From Dimorphilus gyrociliatus (Eukaryota; Annelida; Polychaeta; Dinophilidae): a stretch of 64,000 bases of DNA. Shown piece after piece: positions 1 to 13,200 of this stretch. The stretch lies in the NCBI GenBank assembly GCA_904063045.1, contig CAJFCJ010000001.1:2177501-2241500 (forward strand), given 5' to 3'. The notes below the pieces were generated by a model. It was not told the DNA's origin and made no database searches. It saw only the letters and a list, made by a program, of their open reading frames with translations. Within the stretch, counting starts at the first letter, position 1. Every line of letters starts with the position of its first letter. Position numbers and translations under genes: made by a program.

Positions 1-657
1 GTCTATAGCTTAGACCTATTCGTATTTTCCAAATACGCACACACATACATACATGCATGGACATATGTGTACAAGTCTTTTGTACTTTTTTGATTGTACA
101 AGTTGCTAACTAAATGTTAATAATAGGTTTATATGCATATATTGTTCGCGTTTTGAATTACAGCTATAACTTTTACTTTCTAGGTATCAAACGTTTTTAA
201 ATCTATACACTATATAAAGCTACGTAAATAGTTTACTTTATTATAAAACATAATTTCCTGCAAAAATTGAGGGCTTATGAATATTCATAAACATGTACAT
301 ATTAAGATGATATTTATACTTTAACTAAGTTTGCGATATGTCTGCATTAATAGTGTGTAAATGACCTTGTAGAACTTGGGGTAGAGCTTTGATAGAGGAA
401 AGGTTGAAGTCTCATTAGGAGGGAAAGAGGAGTGCAGAAAAGATAATGCAATTAAATTTATCCCAATATAAAGTAGATATTTTGATACGTTGGTAAGCAA
501 TGAATATTTATATATATAATTGTTAGAATCACGTAGGCGTTTTAGTGATTGTTTCATTTTACTTAACCTAAAATATAGATTTTAAAAAATAACTTTTGCA
601 GAGAGAAATGATTTAGTCAGGAAATAAGAAGAAGAGAAATCAAGTGGACAGTTTTAC

Positions 658-688
<31 letters not shown>

Positions 689-2040
689 GAGAGGAAGAAA
701 GAGTGTATATATATATATGTATATGTAGGAAGGTGTGTATGTGAGTGTGTTTGTCTCTAATCGTATGAAAGAAAGTAAGACAGAGAGATGAAAAGATAGG
801 AAATAAAATAGAAAAGAAGAAAAACAATGATACTCTTTAATCTACTTTGAAGCTTTTTATATATAATATTTGACTTAATCGAAGAAAAATTAACTTTAAT
901 GCTAAATACTAGTATGGAATAGATTGATAAAATTGGCAAAGTGAAAGCAAAAAACGCCGAAAAAAGATGGTAGAAAAACGTCGTGCTATAAAGCTCAAGC
1001 CAAATATCGATTTTTCCTATCGCGTATATTTTCTACATTGTATAAATCGCCTATGCCACCAGCTGTCGTATTAATAATTGCAAAAAAAAAATTCGATCGT
1101 TAGTTATGAATAGGACCCTCGATTACATATATGTATAAAACATTATAATGTGATGTATAATAACATATATATAATGCAAGAATAATGTGGCAAAAAAAAT
1201 TTATCATGAAATATATATATAATGATTCTTAAAAAAGAACTGCAAAGAGGCAAAAATCTCTCCTTTAAATTATTTATGTACAGGAAAAAAGGGAAATGAG
1301 GAATCGGGGAGTCGAACCATTCAATTTTCTACATAAAAAAATAACTAACCCTAAAGACCTTCAATATATCACATTGGCAATATAGAATCTCGACGGAGTT
1401 AAATATAAAGAACTATAGATGCGCAGATATACTTACTAAAACTGCATTCCATGGGCAGCATGAAATTTAGACGTCGAAACGCTCTAAACGCCGCTGCAGA
1501 CAGACATACGCATAGAGCAGGCCAACATAGCAAATGAGATAAATATTGATCAGAAAATCATGTCACATATTACATCCGAATACTTCCTCCTTTTCCTTTT
1601 TTTATTTTAGAAGAAAGAGAGCGCTAAATGATTTTATCCAACTCCTTCCTTCGTTTTTATTCAACACCGATTCGATTTTCCCGGTTTTTTTTTCTAATCG
1701 AGTATACGCTTGAACGAACGCCTCCAGTTTGTATAGTTCGCTGCGGCCGGTAGATGACGTTCGCATCGGTCTTCTCCTTAAAAATATTTTCGCTAGCGCC
1801 TCTCCAACCTTTGACCTAAACCTTTAGTATCTTATATATTTCTTTCTTATACTATTAGTTTCTCAATAAAAGATCCAAAATAATTTTAATTGTGATATAT
1901 TTTTTCTTATTATTGTTTTTTTTTAAAAAAAAAATAAATTTTTTTTCCACATCGAAACGTCGAAAACAATGAAAATAAAAACAATATAAAAAACAATAAA
2001 ACCTAAAAAAAATAAAGAAAATCAACAACAACATAAAATT
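1..2040. other. intergenic / upstream region
   Basis: I see no convincing coding exon here. It is AT-rich with a GA-rich simple repeat near 657-705 and short TA runs. Somewhat more GC-rich sequence around 1440-1520 and 1690-1800 could be regulatory or belong to the 5' region of the gene starting at 2041, but nothing specific can be named. Confidence 0.5.
657..720. repeat. GA-rich microsatellite followed by TA run
   Basis: An imperfect (GA)n tract grades into GAAA-type units and then a short (TA)n run. It is simple sequence in non-coding DNA. Confidence 0.9.
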
Positions 2041-2378
2041 ATGATGGAATATAAGCATAAGGGTATTCTTATAAAGCTATTGAGTTTCATACTACCAATT
2101 ATAGGCATAGGAGGCGTGATTGGATTAATTCTTTGTACGTATTTTATTTTACCTGCTCAAGTAGAATTTAAATGTCATATTTAATATTTTTATAATATAT
2201 CGATGAGTTAATTATTGATTTTTTATTGTTGGTTCTCTTCTTATATTAAGGGACGTCAAACCACTTTATAGATAAAGATATAAATAAATTACACGCAGAT
2301 GCTAAAATGTGCGTTAAAGGAGGTTAGTTAATCTACTTTTTTTTTTCTTTTTCGTTTTGTCCCACTCCTTAAATCTAC

Positions 2379-2410
<32 letters not shown>

Positions 2411-5400
2411 TCCTATCCTCTTCTCTTTCCCTTTATTTTCTATATCAACTCGTAAAAAATAACCAATAATAAAATAGAACAATAAAAGTAACGGGGATTA
2501 AGAAAAAGTAAGAACTAAACCTATTTATTACGTCAAGCTTATGAAGAAATGCTATATATTTTATACAATTACTTCCGATTGCTCCGTAAGCCTTTCTATA
2601 TTTAACTTATTTCTAATCTTTCATGATATAAAATATGTTAATATTCTGGGTGATATAGACTGGGAGAAGGGGGAAAAATTTACTATTTGCTAGGCCTATA
2701 CTTTTAATTAGCGAAGAGGATATCTAATGATTAGGATATGGCGTGAAAAGTCAAAAATATTAAATATTTATTTAAGCTAATTAAAGGAAACTCTGAAAAA
2801 GTGTTTGAAATAGGTCTTGTTTCTCGATTAAAGTAACAGTGGATATACTATATATTTCTTTTTTATTTATATTGCGCCATCTATAGAGAGTTCGATTTAC
2901 TTTATTTTCTTTTTTTTGTATAAATATCGAGTCTCCTTTTCAATTAGAGAGAATAAACGCATAGTTTAAGATTTTCAAGGACTAATAATTTAGTAATATA
3001 CTTGTAAACTTAATGTTTTGTTCAAATCTAGTAACGGATTTGCAATGTGACACCGAATATAGAATTTATAAGAATGAAGATGCTTGTTATAGACCTCCGC
3101 ATTGTCAATGTTGGTCTGTTGATTTATTAAACATATCTTTATAACTTTTAATACGTTACTTTCAAATTTAAATGAAATAGAAAAGAGTTTATTAATGTTT
3201 TCCTTTTAAGTACTCAACCTCCTAAATTGGTTTCCGGAGCTGAAATTTGCTCAAGACATTTACCGGAAGGCGAATCATATGCCGAGTGGGAGGGGAAGGT
3301 GGCCGATGGAGAGCCGGAACAAAGATGCAGGATTACAATTGTCGTTGAAAAGAGGGAATTTGATAAAAGAGACGACGAATCCGAGTCTAGGGGGAGAAGG
3401 GATGAATCAACTTCTACCAGTTCGTTTCATTTCTTAAATAATGCTTATCTTTTTCTTTTTACCATTTGTTCCTTTATTCCTTCCTACTGGACAATTATAG
3501 AGCATAATTAGACTCTATTTTTTAATTAATTAACAGATAGAACGGCTTCGAAAGAAGAAACGATACTTTGCAGAACGCCGAATGGGTTTAATGCGACATT
3601 CAACGTTATATTGAATCACTTGAGAGCATCTGGCAAGACGCCGAACGAATACGTGATATCGGAGTCGATTTTTGGAGGGGAATTTAAGTGCCAATCGACC
3701 ATTGTATTGGGAGCTACATGCAGCTTTAAATGTCATAATTCCTACCGCCTACCTCCAATGAGGAGGAAACAACTAACCTTACGTTGTGAGATTGCCTTGG
3801 GCAAGCCTACTCTTGTTCTTGAGGGCCCCGTTAGTAATTTGTTGGAGAAATCGTACAGGGAATGCTCGCGTGAGTTGTTTATTTTATTAAGGACGGTTTC
3901 CGAGCACACGACCGAATGTTTTTCTTTTAGACGGTGTTTTTTCCTCCCAAAACCTAGTTTCTTTCTCATCAAATTTCCATCATTTTCATTATACTTTCAA
4001 CTTTCTCTTCATTCTAGCTATTTTCGTCTATATCATGCCTTTTTAAAGATTTTAGTCTTTCTCTGTTAGCTTCACCCAGAACGTGCCAGACGATTAAAGG
4101 AATCGAAAAAGGGAAAATGTTTGGAAAAGGAGGTAATAATGGAAAATTTGGAGAAACCATATCCATACGATGTGATCCTGGTTATATAATACCCGGATTT
4201 AAGAATCTTAGCCAAGCGACCTTAATCTGCTCGGATTATGAATTTAAGAAGAGTTTTAGCGATAAAAAAATTACAAGCAATACTCTACAATGGAGAATTG
4301 TTGAAAAGGGAAATGTCCCATTCGACGAAATGCCTAATAGGATTTTTAGGTGTGCAGGTAAGTGATAAGAGAATAGGCGTATAAGGCAGACGACAAGGTT
4401 AATTAATGTAAATTGATGGTTTGCTGTAAAACAAGTAAACCATCCGTTGAAGAGTCTATTGAATTACAGTCTGCACCATTGATCAACCGCTATTGCAGTT
4501 GCTTTCTAAAAATACTATTCTAAAATTGTTCAAATGAAAAAGGAAAGAAAGGGGAAATAATTATTTTGTCCAGAAGGTGTATATAGGTCAAGGGAACATG
4601 AAATGAATCTTATTTTTCGATTAGCAAACTTTTCTTCTATCTTTTATTCTAATTCGTTACTTTTTTTCTCGTTTAATCGATGAAAATCAATCTGACCATA
4701 AGACAAAAATTCCGACAGTTATTTACGGTGTTTTACTGCCCGCTTGTGTATAATTTGCATTTTTTGCCAATTTCATTAGTTAACGTCCCTCGATTTTGTT
4801 TCTCTTGCTATTCTGTTTATTTATTACTAATATTTTCATAATTATAAATTTATAATAAAATAATGGAATGGTAATAGTGTATGCTGATTGCATAAAAGAT
4901 GTATGCATAGATTTTTACTGCAGGCCAATTTTCACCGTTTGTGGAAAATTGTAAGGGACACGAACCGGATTTGGACGAAAAGCCGCCCGGGGAACTTGAA
5001 GAGCGTTTCCATTTCGTTAGAGCGTCGAAGAGTAAATTCCCTATCGAAATCGATATGAAAAGAGCCGGTTGGTATCCTCGTTTCCTTTCCGATGGTAAGG
5101 AAGTTATAAGTAATCTACAAAAGAAGAATTTCAAAACACTAATAATCAAAGAACCAAATGAGATTTATAGACTTAATTTTTCTGCCTCAAATCCTAGATA
5201 TCCTCACTATTCAGCCCATTGTTTAATTGCAGTGATGGGTTTCAGTAAGTTTATACTCATATACTGTATCCTATATATACATATATACAGTATATATAAT
5301 TTTCTTTCACTATATCAATATACGAGATTCTAGAAAAAACAATATATCTATATATATATATATATATTTATATATTCCCTAAATAGGTCAGTGTTCTAAA

Positions 5401-7749
5401 AGAGAAATATATGAGTCTTACCTAAAATTTCTAAAAAGCAAGACCTGGAAATTTTATTGTGAATCTGCATTAATTAATAAGGATAGTAGACCTATTTCAA
5501 GACCAAATAGAACTTGTACCTTTCAATGTAGGAATCATAGACAAGTCGCTCACGAATTTCGGTCAATCGGTAAGAATTTAATTTGTGAGAATTACGAGAA
5601 TTGGTATGGTTTGGACGAAACAACTTTTATGTGCGTTGGTTAGTCTTCTAATTATAATGAGCGTTTTTTATTAACTTAATTTAATGAAATGATCGTTTTT
5701 TTCACTCCCTCTCTTCTACTATTTTATACTTACTCTCTATCCATCTATCTAAAGATAAATATCAGCCATCATACGTTGTTATCAAGTACAAAATATTAAT
5801 TGAGACGATAAAAGATTGTCCAAAGCTGGACGAGGAGAGAGAACTAAAGAAAACGTTTAATAAATTGTTTCTATACTTAGTCGATGGTAGCTTTCTATCA
5901 TTTGATAATCAATTAAACTCCTATGAATGTAGTAATATTAGAAGATTATGGAGGATGGATATTCTGTTGTTTAAAAGAAATAGAAATGATTTTAGTAGCA
6001 GTCACACAGTAAGCCCTGTTTATCTGAAATTGAGGGACGAACTGCAATCGATATATGACTCTAAGGCTGATGAATTTTATTATGATTTATTTCGTATAAA
6101 CGATAATGGTACCCGTCGATTAAGACGTAGATTGTTATACACTAGAAGTGGATGCAGTCATCCGGGTCTGGCAGAGAACTATGAAAGTCATTATTGCAGT
6201 TAGTATTTTGATTGTTTAGTATTAATTAAGAATAGATTAACTAATTAATTAATCAAGTCTAGAACTAATATAAACGTGTCGAAATAGAGAGGTTAGGATA
6301 GTATGAGAAATATTTGAATATCACAAACCGGTCTGTCATTTCCTTCGATTATCCTCTTACTACGGGAAATATTACGCCACTCTCTTTAACGTTTTTTCTG
6401 AAGGATATCGATAATTTATTTGCAGTTGGATGCCTCAGGGGTTATATGATGTCGAAAGATGGCGATGAATGTATACCCTGCCCGAAGCATCATTATCAAG
6501 ATGAAATTGAGCAGTCGGATTGTAAACCTTGCCCAAAGGGGCAACATCAGCCGAACCAAGGTTCTTCATTCTGCGAGAATTGTCCCGGAAATAATTGCTC
6601 GAATCCTAAGGCAAAAAGGAAATCGGAAAACGATGGAATAGGTATAAAAAGCGTCCGGAGTAACGTCACTTTGTCGTTTAATACCCTCAGCTGTCCAGAT
6701 GTCAAACCGAAGAGGAGGATGAAATTTTACAATTTCCTCAGTAATTTGTTTAAAAACTATCACACAATAGTCGTAAAAGTTACAACAATTTGCAGTATTA
6801 TTGAGGTATTTCCTAAATTTCCATATTATTTAATGCTATAAGCGATATAAGGCGATTCTATACGGTAATATCTCAATAAATAACATCAATAAAAGACTTG
6901 GGCTAAAACAGGATTACAGAGATTTTCGATTGTAGCAACTGTACAATACGAACCGAGTAGACTTACAGGTTTAAAACAGTCAAAAGATTCATCAACGTCC
7001 TATTTAAAGAAAGCAATCAACACCTTTAAATCTATTATTAAACAACGAGGCATTAAATTTATAACAACTAAACTATTGACCGATGCCGACAAGGCTAACG
7101 TTCTGTCTTATCATATGAGGATTTCTGCTAATAACAAGTTTGTGGTCGACTGCCCTAAAGGAATGAATTTATTACAAGACGGATTTTGTCGTAAGTTGTT
7201 TATATATATATATATATATATATACTGTATATATCGTAAGCAAAAGCCAAAAAAAAACAAATATTTCAACAAGTAATATTCATAAGAAAGAGGTGAAATT
7301 CACGTGAATATAAACTCGAAAGATAAATGGTTAAAAATATTAAGTTTCTACTTTCCTACAACTTTCTCTATCATTTATTAAATAATAAGTTAATTCAATG
7401 GAAAAGTAAGGACTGTTTCGATGCTTTCGTTTTTTTATCTTTATCTATAAATATCGAGTTAAAAAGTGTTGGGGGAAAAGATAGGGGGAAGGGACTATGA
7501 TGAGGGAAGAGAAGAGTTAAAGGGGGAATAGTAGAGGAATAGTGTCTCTATAAGAGATTGTAATAGGTAAAGGAGGACACCAGCTGAGTAAGTACTTAAG
7601 GATATTTTGAAGTATTCTTATTAGGTTTTCTTTTTTTTTAATACGTTTCTTTTCTTTTAGTATATTTCTTATATTTAGTTATTTATTATCGTTTTTCACC
7701 TTTAACAGACGTCAATAACCGCAATAACTCAAGAAGTTCGCTCCGGTGA
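2041..7749 (+). CDS. sushi (CCP)- and GCC2/GCC3-domain cysteine-rich membrane or secreted protein
   Basis: Proposed exons: 2041-2134, 2251-2322, 3032-3113, 3211-3419, 3537-3869, 4070-4357, 4924-5244, 5387-5638, 5755-6198, 6426-6805, 6920-7190, 7709-7749, giving 928 residues in one frame. A basic N-terminus (MMEYKHK) precedes one hydrophobic helix (about residues 9-31), so it is a type II membrane protein or has an uncleaved signal. The extracellular part is cysteine-rich. Exon 6 begins like a sushi module (TCQTIKG, then IRCDPGY), and exons 5 and 8 look like divergent CCP modules. Exon 10 carries a GCC2/GCC3 (ephrin-receptor-like) repeat: GCLRGY, CIPCPKHHYQDE, CKPCPKGQHQP, CENCPGN. Most introns are phase 1, typical of shuffled extracellular modules. 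SVEP1-like proteins combine these domains, but the full order matches nothing I recognise. Weak points: the donor GTCTGT after exon 3, and the start of exon 10, which could extend upstream to about 6308 because the reading frame stays open there. Confidence 0.7.
2377..2412. repeat. poly-C / (CT)n tract in intron
   Basis: A run of C followed by (CT)n lies in the second intron of the sushi/GCC gene. It is simple sequence. Confidence 0.9.
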
Positions 7750-10245
7750 GAAAGTATTGAAGAAATATCATAATATACTGATAATATACATATATATCTA
7801 TATCTGTATACGTATACTTGTTTATTATTTTGTATTACTTTCAGGTTTCATTAATTATGAAGGTTAATTTTGTCTATATTGATTATTTTTTTAAGTCATC
7901 AATTTTTTTACTTAGTTTCTTCGATTTTTACTATATTTGGAACATTATTTCAATAAAGTTCTTAGTTTATTCATTGCTGAATATATAAATATATCACTTT
8001 CTAAATATAAATATATTTATATGCATTATTAACTTCTGGCTGATGGTAAGTAAGGCTTTTTTTTGTTTCGCTTTTCTTTACTTCTAGATTGCTAGCGTCA
8101 TCTGGTTTCTTTAATATACAAACGTACGTAAAGATGAAAGTTTTGTGAAAAACTTACATGATATACTTTTATAAAAAGCGAATCAATTTTTAGAATAGTC
8201 TCCCCACCCCCCGTCTCAATACGCCAATTTCAAGATTTTACATCGAATATTGACGGGTTTAGAATATCTTCCAAGAATCCTGAATAGTTTCACCTTCATA
8301 CTTTAGCACACTTATCCTTTAACTCTGAGCATACTTCTCTTTCGCGGTCACATTAACTTACCTGCAGATCTCTCTTTCCCTACCTAGAATTGTCTCTGTT
8401 CTCCTTGCCTTCTCCACTTTTTGCCTTCTTAGGTTAAGTGATGAATATGTGACTTCTGTAGAAATTTCTTAACTTTCGCTTGATATTTGTCCAAACAATT
8501 TCCTTTAAGCTTCCACTCTTTTGGATTTTAGATTTGCTTCTCCATAAGCGTCCATTTAGTCTTAATTTTATTGATATTTTTGCCTTTGAAAGTCACATAT
8601 TGAATAACTCGTTGGACCTCTGGTTTGGTACAGCTTAACAGAGAAGATAGTAACCATATGAAAGACACTACAAGTAACTAATGATGGATTAACGTTACAT
8701 AACATTTGTGGGAAATGACTGAGAAAGACTTTAATATATTCCCTTTTATTTACTATTGTTTTATATAGGAAGATAAATGCAATCTCCTGAAAGTTATTGA
8801 TCCTTACTCGTATACTTTAGCTCTTCTGTCCTCTATAAACAACGTGTCATGCATCGATATTCATTCAATAATGAATCATGTGTATTCTATTTGTAAATAT
8901 CAATTTATATTTTCAATGAAGTAAATAAAATCATTAATAACTTAAGACTAAATTTAACGACATTAATATTAGATCTGTAATTTTATTAAGGTCATTAGGT
9001 GACAAACATTAGGGATAAGAATTGTGTAATTTTGGTAATTTTCAAAATGAATACTTAATTAATTAAATTTCAGTAGAGGTCAGAAACCTTTGTTGGTTTA
9101 ATTACCATATAAATATATAATAGTTTTGAATAGAACATATGGTACCGAAATCATATTTTTATGTTTTAATACATTTGACTACATGAATGAAATCTGTATT
9201 TTGTCGATATGTCTACTGGATAATTACTGAGAACTACTTTATAATACTACAACAACAAATGAAAGTGATTTAGTTGTAATAGTAGGAAATAGTTAAAATG
9301 TACATTTAATCATACTAGAGATATTTAATGCTAGTAGTAAAGATATTACCCTTAATGGACATTCATTGAGAAAGTTAAAGTAGAAATTGAATAAGAGTCG
9401 ATCAAAGAGTCTATAGTTTTTGCAATATTAGAACATTAAGTGGGTTTAAAAGTAGCCGTTTTCTCTTCAGACATTGTACAAGTATATTGATACATAAAAC
9501 CTCAGAATTCACTGATGACTTACATAAGTGACTATACCAACTATTATACCCTAATGCATTATATAACAAGCTCTCTATCCACATTAAAATAGCAATACTT
9601 TCATATTTTTTTATTGACTTTTTACAAAGTGTTACAGGTAGCTTAATAATTTAGTATATCATATCTAAGATTCTCTTATATTTTCATTAAAAAGAATAAT
9701 ACCATGAATAATAGCGTACATGATACATCAGATTACATCTTCTAATAATTTATGATCCACAAGATTTTAGTCACATTTTTAACATGATATTCATTATCCT
9801 TTGCAATCTTTCTTCATTTCTATATACACTATCTATTCAGTGGAAGTGATTTCCCTTTGCTTTTTCGATAAATATGCTAAAATGTTAGAGGATACTCTTT
9901 GCCAAATATTTTTATATTAAATACTTAATGTGAACTAATGCGAATATGTTATCTGTTCAAATTAATATTCCTTCTTTCTCTTTAAAGGAAAGAGTGTATA
10001 TTTGATCTTGTTCATTAAGATTTTATATTTCTGGGAAGTTGTCATAAAAGCTAAATGTTTCTTGTTGAGTGTGCGGAATAAATTAAATAATTGCTGGAAT
10101 ACTGTCTTGTAAACAAAATTGAAATTGGTAATACGATAGAATAAGGAACACAAACAGAGAGACATGACAGAAAAGTGATGGACTATAGACGGCGTGCTTA
10201 TAAAAATAAGAGACTCCAGCAGTTTTCTTCATTTGAGATTTAGAA
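7750..10245. other. intergenic region, about 2.5 kb
   Basis: This is AT-rich sequence without a supported exon on either strand. The few short open frames are isolated, lack splice partners and show no family similarity. It holds the 3' region of the sushi/GCC gene and presumably the promoter of the receptor at 10246; I cannot point to a specific element. Confidence 0.5.
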
Positions 10246-13200
10246 ATGTATCGGCAATTGCTGCTCATCATTCTTTATGTACCATTTAGTTGTGAAGCAA
10301 TTAGAAATGTGAAACTAAGTGGAGCAGGAGCAAGTTTTCCAGAAAAGGTTTACTTGACTTGGCAAGCTGCTTTTAGAGCTAAGAGAAGTGAATATGTCAA
10401 TTTAAAAATGGAATACGAAGCGGAAGGTATACTAATATCTATATATATATCTGTATATACTGTATTTATACTATACCTGACTACTTATTTTAGTGCTGAT
10501 TACCTTATAACACTTTATATATTAGATACATATATATATATATATATATATATAGATAGATTGATAGATAGACATTCTTCGTTTTGTCAAGATATAAAAT
10601 GATGAAAATACTAGACTACATAAGATTGCAGTTTGTTTATAAATATTAAAATATCAACATTTTACCATCTAAAGAACAAAAACTAAACAAATGAAAGCTT
10701 ATTATTATAAATGTATAGATAGGATAGATTTTTTCTATATTGTGAATTGTTGTTTCTTGTTGAAGCATTACTTAATACATTTCTTTAGTGATTAAAGGGA
10801 ATATAGGAAAAGTGTACTTTTTTTAATATTATAATTCCTTTAAAATCCCACTCTATTTATCTTTTTAAAGTTTCTCGTCTGTTTATATTTTTAAAAATTT
10901 TATTTCCAACAAACAGGTAGCGGGCATGGTAAAAAAAGAATTATGGGATTATTAGATCCACCTGTTCAATATGCTGGTTCAGATGCAGTATTAACTAAAG
11001 AGGAAAGTCAAAGTTTTCCTGATCTTAAAATGTTTCCTACTATGGCTGGGTAAACTTTAATGTCTCTTTTATTAATATTTTTTATTATAAATGTATTTTT
11101 AAATTCAACTACAAATGCTTTTTTTATCTATTGTAGTCCAATCGTTCTTATATTTAACTTGCCAAATTGGAATCCTAAAGTATCATTAACCTTATCAAGA
11201 GAAGAAATTGTCGGCATATTTAATGGAACAATAAAAAAATGGAATGACCCTCTAATAATCAAACATAACAAAATTTCTTTGCCATTTCGAGATATAAAAG
11301 TTGTTGTCAGAGAAGATAAGTCTGGCACTACGGAAATATTAACCAATGCACTATCATCTTTCGATAGCAACTGGAAAGAAACATATGGAACTTTTAGCAC
11401 TAAAACTGCTTGGAAACAGAGTACCATATATAAATATGCGAAAAGAGTATCTGGTATTAGTGATTTAGTTAAAGCAACCAACTACTCTATAGGTTACTAC
11501 ATTAAATATATAGTATATAATATTTAAGGATAAAATGTTTTCTTAACTTTTTCTCTCTTTTTAGGCTATACATCTTTAAATAGCGCCTTAGCCAATGGAT
11601 TACCCTATGCTTCTATCATAAATAAGGCAAATAAAATTAGTTACCCTACAGCCGAAGCTGTTCAATCTAGCATGGACGCAAGCTCAAATTTTACTGAGCA
11701 GCTTACTTCTAAAATTGTAGACGCTTCGGGTAGTGACTCTTATCCAATAAGTGCCTATACTTATATAATTGTTTATATGACACAGTTAAGAGATTGCAAT
11801 CAGGTATATCATTTTTTGTTCAATATAATAATTTATCAATAAACTAATCGTTTGATTTTTAAAGGCTATTGAACTTGCTCGCTATTTTAATTGGTTTTTT
11901 ACTGAAGAACAAGCTGACAGTGAATGCTTAAATTTTGATATGGTACCGTTAAGCAGAAAAATAAAAACAATTATCAAGGATAGAATTATAAAGAAGATGG
12001 AATGCAATGGTAAAAACTTATGGACACTTGTACAAAGCCAAATAAAAGATGAAGAAATTGTAAACGATGACTGGAAATTGGTTATTGGAATAACAATACC
12101 AATATTTTTAACGACTGTTGCTGTATTTCTATTTTATTTTGGCTATAATAGAATTAAATTAAGAAAATTATTGAACAAGGATGACTGGAATATCAATTTT
12201 GAAGATATCATATTTTACGTTCCAGATGAAAATCAAAGAGTTATTACTGGAAAATTATTAAAATCTGATAGTCTTAGTCTGAATTCTGAAACTGTTGACC
12301 TGTCACACAATTCAGGTGCAGATATATCCGTTTCATACATTTATCTAGTCATTTATAGTAGACGCTTATCTTTACCTTATACTAATATTTTACAGTATAT
12401 ACATAATTCATAGGTATCAGTAAGAATCTAGTAGTAAAGCCAATTACGTATAATTTTGTTTTGGAGAAGCCATTAAAAGGAGCTCTTCTAATTTATTTAG
12501 GTTTACTGTATTGGCCTGGAAAATGGCAAGGAAATGATGTAGCTATAAGGTTAAATTCATTACCGCCAATTACTAAATTTGACAAAGATATGAAAAAATC
12601 TTTAATATGGAAGAAAGATAAAGTTATTAATGATAACATTCTAAGATTTTTTGGTTTAACAATGATGGAGGATAAATGGTATCCAATTAATGAAATTGGT
12701 TCGAAAGGAGCTTTGTATGATATATTACAGGATAAAAAATATAAAATAAACGAACCCCTTAAGTTCTCTCTTGCAATTGATTTGGCTAAAGGTATGGCTT
12801 TTTTACATAGTAAATTATTCATTCATGGCGCACTACGATCTTCGTGCTGTATAATTGATTCAAAATGGACCGTTAAAGTGGCTGATTGGGAATATAATAG
12901 CTTTTACAATCATCACTTAAGAATATTATCAAAAAATACTAAAAACAGCCAAACTTTCCCGTTAAGTCATTATATTTCTACACGAAAAGAGCAATTGTTC
13001 GAAGGAGATTACGCTAAAGCTTTGTTCGATTTTAGCACCTCCCCTGAAGTATTAAAAAATCAATCGTTTAAGCTGGATTGGAGATGTGACGTTTATAGTT
13101 ATAGTATGATAGTACAAGAAATTTGGTCAAGAGATGATCCTTTCGCCGAAATTACTCAAACTATAGATGTACAAGACGTACTTTTAGGAATAAAAAATAA

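Noticed and set aside
1303-1330. Minus-strand sequence resembling the T-arm of a tRNA (GGTTCGACTCCCC)
   Set aside because: The upstream bases do not form an anticodon or D arm and the T stem does not pair properly, so no tRNA is called.
11128-11481. Long minus-strand open frame under the receptor ectodomain
   Set aside because: It is a shadow of the well-supported PstS-like exon on the plus strand and has no recognisable content.
10246-12315. Bacterial contamination as source of the PstS-like sequence
   Set aside because: The PstS-like part is split by GT-AG introns and joined in phase to a membrane helix and an animal-type kinase-homology/cyclase region, with base composition like its neighbours.
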